Positions 58,768 through 64,000 of a DNA stretch of 64,000 nt are shown one piece after another. A model generated the notes under the pieces. That model saw only the letters and a program-made list of their open reading frames with translations. It was not told where the DNA came from and searched no databases. Position numbers and translations under genes: made by a program. The stretch spans positions 147,478,901 through 147,542,900 of the forward strand of contig CM051459.1 of the NCBI GenBank assembly GCA_028095005.1, given 5' to 3'. Source of the stretch: Rhynchospora pubera (lineage: Eukaryota; Streptophyta; Magnoliopsida; Poales; Cyperaceae). Position 1 is the stretch's first letter; each line of letters begins with the position of its first letter.

Positions 58768-61700
58768 CTACAAGTTCGTAGGTTTTTCCCTCCTGCATTC
58801 ATCTTCCACTTTGGGCTTCTTATTTGTGCTAAGTGTACTCTTCTTCATCATCTCAGCCCACTCTTTTCTCTTTTGCCGCTCTCTATCATTGAACGCATTC
58901 ACGGTCCTTACGACTTCCTTGTGAGTGAATTTGGCTCGAAACGCTGTCACCATATCATACCACGTTCTAATGCTATCCTTTTCTAATGATAAGTACCATT
59001 CCCGCGCTAAACCGCCGAGAGTAATGGGGAATTGCTTCAATAAGTAGCAATCATTCGTTGGTGTATCTCCACAATAGACCATGAAATGCACCAAGTGCAG
59101 CTCCGAATCCCACCGATTATCCTCCCCCGTGAATATCCTGAATTCTGGTACTCGATATCCTTTCGGGTATGGCACACTATCGTACTCAATAGGATATGGC
59201 TTCCTTTCTTGCTGAAGTGCAATCAAACCCTTTAACTTTCTTTCCATGCCAATCATATCTTTTTGATGCTTTATGCCCCTTTGCACAAGCATCGACACTT
59301 TTCGCTTTTCTTCCTCCCTTTCTTGTTGCAGCAGGTTCTTTTCGTTATGGACTTTCTCAAGCGCTCGGCGAAGCTCTTCTTTCTCACCATTGCACTTCTT
59401 CCACACCTTCTGTAGCTCCTCTTTTTCTTTCTTCACCCGTATTAAGGCCCCTCGGGTTCCTTCTTCGGCCCTTTGCCAAATGTTGACCTGCCGTTCGTAT
59501 TTCTCACCTTTTTGCTTCCAATCTTCTATTTCACTGTCCTTTTTAATAACTTCTTGTTGAAGATCAGCTTCTTTCTGTTTTTTTACTCGTCCTTCTTGCT
59601 TTCTCATGTCGAGCTCATGCTGTAAGGTTACATTATCCACCAAGAGGAGAGCCGCCTCGCGTTCCGCTTTTTGTTGGCACCGCCTTGCCTCCTGAAACCG
59701 CCTTTCCACTTCTTTTAACAAGGATGCATCATCCATACTTGCCTTAGTAAGGCGAGCCTTTTCCTCCCCTAATCTTTCTTTAGGTATCACCTCTTCCAGT
59801 TTTTCAACCTTTACCTCTACCATATGACATTCGGCCATTATAACTTCATTCCGGGGTGATTGGAATCCTAGACCTTTAGTATTCCTCACTTTCCCATCTA
59901 CACCCATTACTCGCCTAGACTTTCCACTCCACAAATCATGAAAGATTTTAGCTCTTTGCTTTGAGATCGGGTCTAAACAACGACTTCTTTGGAAGAGACT
60001 TATCAGTCCTTGATTGTAGTATCCCATTACTTCTATCCTCTCATACTCTTCTTCTTCTTCTTTTAACCATTTTGCCCAATCATCCGAGCTAAGAGGATTA
60101 CCAGATGAGTCTACACTTTCAGTCTTGTAGAATAGAATACCTTTGTGAAATACCGTTCTCCCGTTCACTTTTTCTACCTTTGGCGGGACATAAAAGGTTT
60201 CCAACTCTTTAATTTGGTATACTTCCCTGGGAGTAAGCTCTTTATAATAGCCTATAGGCACTTGCTCAATAGCCATCGAATCTTCTGCCCGTTTGTAGCA
60301 CTCTTCATCCGATTCGGTATCGTAAACATGAATCACCTTTCTTGTTTCTCGCTTTTCCTCTTCCGAGTCACTCTTTATGTGAATCTTTCCTCTTTGACCT
60401 TTATTTTCATCTTCATCATCGGATGACTTTATGTAGATGGGAGTTTTCACAGCACATGAGGTCTTTGGTATTTCTTTTAGCCTTATTCTCTCTTCATTTT
60501 CTTCACGAGGTGCCGCTCTTGCTCTTAGAGTTGGGGAAGTGCTTCTTTGGGAGGTTGGAGCATAAAAGCGATCAATCTCTTCCAATTCTACTTCGTGTAC
60601 ACCATAGTGCTGAGCATCGCCCCTAATCATCTTTTGTTCACCATCTCTTACGTATTTGACGCATTGGTGGAGGGTTGAGGGTACAAGGCCGTTTTCATGT
60701 AGCCATGGCCTTCCTAATAGAGCCCGATAGGAAGTATCCGCATCGATTACGTAGAACTTCACTAACGTTTCGAGCTCTCCAAACTTCATAGGAAGCGTAA
60801 TGGCCCCTAAGGCTCGCTCGGAATTTTGGTTAAAACCATGTATGAACACATTTTCATCAGAGAGTCGCCTTCCACTTAAGGCCAATTGATTCAACGAGTT
60901 GAGTGGTAAGATGTTAATAGAGGACCCAGGGTCAACCAACATGCGGCTTAGCTGACTTCCATTGGTCTTGCCCGTAATGTACAATGGCTTGTTGTGACAA
61001 GCGGTTCCCATCATCAGATCATCATTCGTGAAGGTGATTTGGCTTTGTGGCTCAATGTAAAGGGCTTCGGTCATGTACTTTTCGGCTACATAGGCTTGAA
61101 ATTTCTCGGGCTCTTTAAGCATCTCCATCATGGTTTCCCGCAAATCTTTAGACATCATCAACGCTTCAAACACGCTTATCAATGCAGGAGTGCGCCTTAG
61201 GTGAGCCAAGATGTTGTATTCTCCTTTGATTTCTCTCGCCTTGTAGTTTGGCCCGGGCTCGTCTTCTACCTCTTGGATTCTAGCCTTGCCTTTCACCTTT
61301 TCACTTTCCTTGGGAGCTTGCCTCTCGGGAATGTTTGTGCCCGACCGTAAGTTCACATGACAATCCTTCTCCTTGAACATGCCCTTGGCGAAAAGACCTT
61401 GATATGGCATTTCGTTCTCGTCCTCCGTCTCATCATCATAATAATAAGTGACCACTTCTTCCTTTTCTTCTTTTGTGTCTTCGATCTTTAACGCTACTTC
61501 TTTGCCTTTCTCGATTTCACCTTTCTTTTCATTACTATTCCCAACTTCATCTTTCTTTTCTTCCAAATCTTCCTTCTTTTTATTTTCATTTTTCTTTTCT
61601 TTCATCCTTTCTACTTTTTGCATTTCCTTTTCATCTTCATCTTTATCCACTATGACAATGACATTGCATTCCATATTTCGCCTTGGATTGCCTCTTTGCG

Positions 61701-62139
61701 CTACCACATTAGCTTGCGCATGAGGAGCGGGTGTTTGCTTATAACTCTCGGGCAAAACCAAGTCCCCTTCCTTGATCATCTTTTCCGCTATATTCTTGAA
61801 CACATAGCAATCACCCGTTGGATGGCCTAGGACTCGATGAAAAGCACAATAGGTTGGGTCGTTAGTCTTATGCATTTCTTCCATCCTTTTACACACCGGC
61901 AATTCTATGGCTTTTCCATCTAAGAGTTGCTTTAACAAGGCCGCCGTTTTCTCCTTCTTGAATGAGTATGGCCTACTCAACCGTTCATTGAGTGTCGTTG
62001 CGCGGTTGTTCCCATTGCCATTGTTGTTGTTATTGCTGTTGCCATTGTTGCGGAAGTTCCTTTGACCACCGCCTTGGCTTGTTGATGTTTCATTGGCACC
62101 CGCTATCTTAATAGGCCCTTGTGTTTTGTTTCTTGACAT
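58768..62139 (-). CDS. Gag/protease-like retrotransposon protein with permuted domain order
   Basis: One uninterrupted minus-strand frame of 1123 residues. Order from the N-terminus: Asn/Gly-rich stretch (30-48); RPYSFKKEKTAALL and a CCHC/H-like YCAFHRVLGHPTGDC (98-111); an acidic Lys/Glu tract (165-245); a retropepsin-like region with MLVDPGSSINILP (400-412), ALGAITLP and ALLGRPWLHENG (473-484); a long acidic linker with KSSDDEDE (571-578); a coiled coil (about 770-970); then a capsid-like gag domain, PKGYRVPEFRIFTGEDN to GLAREWYLSLEKDSI (992-1057). In plant Gypsy elements of this family the capsid precedes the zinc region and protease. The catalytic motif is DPG instead of D-S/T-G. There is no reverse transcriptase downstream. 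The ATG lies inside the edge of the right long repeat. Confidence 0.8.
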   Translation of the reverse strand: MSRNKTQGPIKIAGANETSTSQGGGQRNFRNNGNSNNNNNGNGNNRATTLNERLSRPYSFKKEKTAALLKQLLDGKAIELPVCKRMEEMHKTNDPTYCAFHRVLGHPTGDCYVFKNIAEKMIKEGDLVLPESYKQTPAPHAQANVVAQRGNPRRNMECNVIVIVDKDEDEKEMQKVERMKEKKNENKKKEDLEEKKDEVGNSNEKKGEIEKGKEVALKIEDTKEEKEEVVTYYYDDETEDENEMPYQGLFAKGMFKEKDCHVNLRSGTNIPERQAPKESEKVKGKARIQEVEDEPGPNYKAREIKGEYNILAHLRRTPALISVFEALMMSKDLRETMMEMLKEPEKFQAYVAEKYMTEALYIEPQSQITFTNDDLMMGTACHNKPLYITGKTNGSQLSRMLVDPGSSINILPLNSLNQLALSGRRLSDENVFIHGFNQNSERALGAITLPMKFGELETLVKFYVIDADTSYRALLGRPWLHENGLVPSTLHQCVKYVRDGEQKMIRGDAQHYGVHEVELEEIDRFYAPTSQRSTSPTLRARAAPREENEERIRLKEIPKTSCAVKTPIYIKSSDDEDENKGQRGKIHIKSDSEEEKRETRKVIHVYDTESDEECYKRAEDSMAIEQVPIGYYKELTPREVYQIKELETFYVPPKVEKVNGRTVFHKGILFYKTESVDSSGNPLSSDDWAKWLKEEEEEYERIEVMGYYNQGLISLFQRSRCLDPISKQRAKIFHDLWSGKSRRVMGVDGKVRNTKGLGFQSPRNEVIMAECHMVEVKVEKLEEVIPKERLGEEKARLTKASMDDASLLKEVERRFQEARRCQQKAEREAALLLVDNVTLQHELDMRKQEGRVKKQKEADLQQEVIKKDSEIEDWKQKGEKYERQVNIWQRAEEGTRGALIRVKKEKEELQKVWKKCNGEKEELRRALEKVHNEKNLLQQEREEEKRKVSMLVQRGIKHQKDMIGMERKLKGLIALQQERKPYPIEYDSVPYPKGYRVPEFRIFTGEDNRWDSELHLVHFMVYCGDTPTNDCYLLKQFPITLGGLAREWYLSLEKDSIRTWYDMVTAFRAKFTHKEVVRTVNAFNDRERQKRKEWAEMMKKSTLSTNKKPKVEDECRREKPTNL

Positions 62140-64000
62140 AATGGGCTAAGAAAAGAAACTTTTGGAGTATTATAGTGGAGGACTTAATTGATGGTACCAA
62201 ACTCAGTGGACGGGACCCAATTAAGGATCGACAAAAGACTACTAACTTGACTAAAGGAAGGGAATGGATTTTTGGTTTAGAAGAGGTTTTTTTTGATTGG
62301 TGAAAGGGGAGTCTTCACTTGAGGTTATCTATGGTGAACTCTCGGGGCTATGACTGACCTTCTTTTGAGAGTGAAAGGAGTTTTGCAACCTTCGGGGCCT
62401 CTTTAATGGCTACTCGACGAAAGTTGGTTCTTTTACAACCCTAGGGACCATCTTCATCGGTCTTCTTAATAAGAGTTGGTTCTTTAACGACCCTAGGGAC
62501 CATCTTCATCGGTCTTCTTAATAAGAGTTGGTTCTTTAACGACCCTAGGGACCATCTTAATCGGTCTTCTTAATAAGAGTCGGTTCTCGGGACCATCTTA
62601 GTCGGTTTTCTTGTGAGAACAAAAGAGAAGTTTTACAACCTTCGGGTCCTCTTTGATGGCTACTCGACGAAAGTTGGTTCTTTTACAACCCTAGGGACCA
62701 TCTTCATCGGTCTTCTTAATAAGAGTTGGTTCTTTAACGACCCTAGGGACCATCTTAATCGGTCTTCTTAATAAGAGTCGGTTCTCGGGACCATCTTAGT
62801 CGGTCTTCTTGTGAGAACAAAAGAGAAGTTTTACAACCTTCGGGTCCTCTTTGATGGCTACTCGACGAAAGTTGGTTCTTTTACAACCCTAGGGACCATC
62901 TTCATCGGTCTTCTTAATAAGAGTTGGTTCTTTAACGACCCTAGGGACCATCTTAATCGGTCTTCTTAATAAGAGTCGGTTCTCGGGGCCATCTTAGTCG
63001 GTCGTCTTATGAGAACGTAAATGGAATTCTTTGGACGAGGGGGCCCGTAAGAATTTATTTTTTAAGTCATCTAAGGTCGATCTCAACCCTAGCGAGGGAC
63101 TTTTCCTCAAACGAAGAGGTTTCGGTTTTGACTTTGGGTTTCGTGTTTGGACTTTTCATTTCTTGATGTTTCACTTGGGATTTTGATGATTTTCATTCAC
63201 TTTGGCCTTTGCACTTTTGATCTTTTGAAAATACTTTTCTATTTCAAGATACTTAATCTTGGAAGATATTTGACTTTGGAAAATATTATTTTGAAATCAT
63301 TTGGTCTTATTTGAAAATATCCATAATTGAGTATTTTTAGACTCTTGAAAATATTTTTTATACTTGAGTATATTTAGCTTTTGAAAGTAGCATATTTGAA
63401 ATCTGAATTTTGAAAATACCTAGCATTTTATAACGGAGTTTTATTCCATTTTTCTAAAATTCATTTTTAAAGCGAAAATACTTCAAAAATACAAAAGGCC
63501 GCTACTTTGACATGATTTCATATCAAAGTATCAGTGAAATCGGTTTATTTTGATTTTTAGAATTTTATGGTTGTATCATTTGTATTTTTATGAATTTCCT
63601 ACTATTTTTTTTATTTCTCTAAGTTTCTGTCTTTGTGGCACTTTATTACTGGTCCACACCAGCTCGGAGCCTTTGGGGTGCAGAATGGATGTCGCCTAAT
63701 TAACTCATCCCTGTTTCCGTGTAGCGAGCCGCTGACAGCTTCTTCGTTTGCTACATCTTCCTTCAGTCACAGAAGATCAGTAATGGGTTAGCGCTGAAGC
63801 TTCTGAAGAAGACGGGTTCGATTTCTCGTTAACGGGTTTGTGAGAAGAATGGGTTTTAATCCGTTAGTGACTCCGGCCATCGCAAGCTATGAGGCATGGC
63901 TCTCTAGAATCGTGACAGAGAGAGGAATTCATTCGTGAACTTTGTTAGGGTTGCGTCAATCTCATTCGGCGGAGGAGTCACGTACTGGTACGACTGTACT
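62133..64000 (-). repeat. Long direct repeat (LTR-like), right copy, cut by window end
   Basis: It begins TTGACATAATGGGCTAAG right at the 5' end of the gag-like frame and matches the left copy to the last base of the window. If the element is on the minus strand this would be its 5' LTR. Confidence 0.88.
62379..63016. repeat. Nested tandem array in the right repeat
   Basis: Same 52 bp subunits and higher-order grouping (3, 2, 2 subunits) as at 43735-44372, with no difference in copy number. Equal counts in a slippage-prone array fit a very recent common origin of both repeats. Confidence 0.88.

Larger units (their letters stand above)
43489..64000 (-). mobile_element. Giant LTR-retrotransposon-like unit with antisense cargo genes (right end outside window)
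   Basis: Direct repeats of at least 1.86 kb begin at 43489 and 62133 (18.64 kb apart) with TTGACATAATGGGCTAAG and are nearly identical. Between them lie a minus-strand gag/protease-like gene next to the right repeat and three spliced plus-strand genes. No reverse transcriptase, RNase H or integrase is visible. The layout, gag from one LTR and antisense genes toward the other LTR, recalls Tat-lineage Gypsy elements such as Grande. I could not find a primer-binding site beside 62133 or a polypurine tract, so calling the repeats LTRs is an inference. A large tandem duplication is the alternative. Confidence 0.6.

Overview
The window is nuclear DNA from a flowering plant. The evidence is AT-rich sequence, multi-exon genes with GT-AG introns, plant-specific families (CRWN/NMCP nuclear lamina protein, plant-type WEE1, a TDY-clade MAP kinase, isoprenylcysteine methylesterase), a plant SINE tail, and retrotransposons typical of plants. 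The species cannot be fixed from the sequence. Exon coordinates below were read by hand from splice sites and reading-frame continuity.

Bases 1-29,000 are a normal gene island with five conserved genes: the 3' end of a MAP kinase (+), an RBM34/Nop12-like nucleolar RRM protein (-), a CRWN2/3-like nuclear lamina protein (+), an ICME methylesterase (-) and WEE1 kinase (-). All five reading frames are intact across their introns. Small DNA transposons sit in the introns and gaps: a fold-back-like element between RBM34 and CRWN, a Tourist-like MITE, four copies of one further MITE family, and a 1.26 kb terminal-inverted-repeat element in a WEE1 intron.

Bases 30,241-40,597 hold a young Copia-type LTR retrotransposon on the minus strand with no coding capacity (LARD-like). 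It is flanked by two 350 bp direct copies of one sequence, far longer than a normal target-site duplication. A Mutator-like non-autonomous element with an exact six-unit 104 bp array follows at 40,655-42,147.

Bases 43,489-64,000 look like one very large retrotransposon-like unit. It is bounded by nearly identical direct repeats of at least 1.86 kb, each containing a nested 52 bp tandem array. Its interior carries no reverse transcriptase or integrase that I can see. On the minus strand it has an intact 1123-residue gag/protease-like ORF whose domains are in permuted order (zinc-finger-like region and protease first, coiled coil and capsid last). On the plus strand, antisense to gag, are three intact, apparently spliced genes: a 1069-residue plant mobile domain (PMD) protein, a 251-residue protein of unknown family, and a 401-residue putative plant transposon protein with its own TATA box. 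This cargo-bearing unit is the most unusual part of the window.
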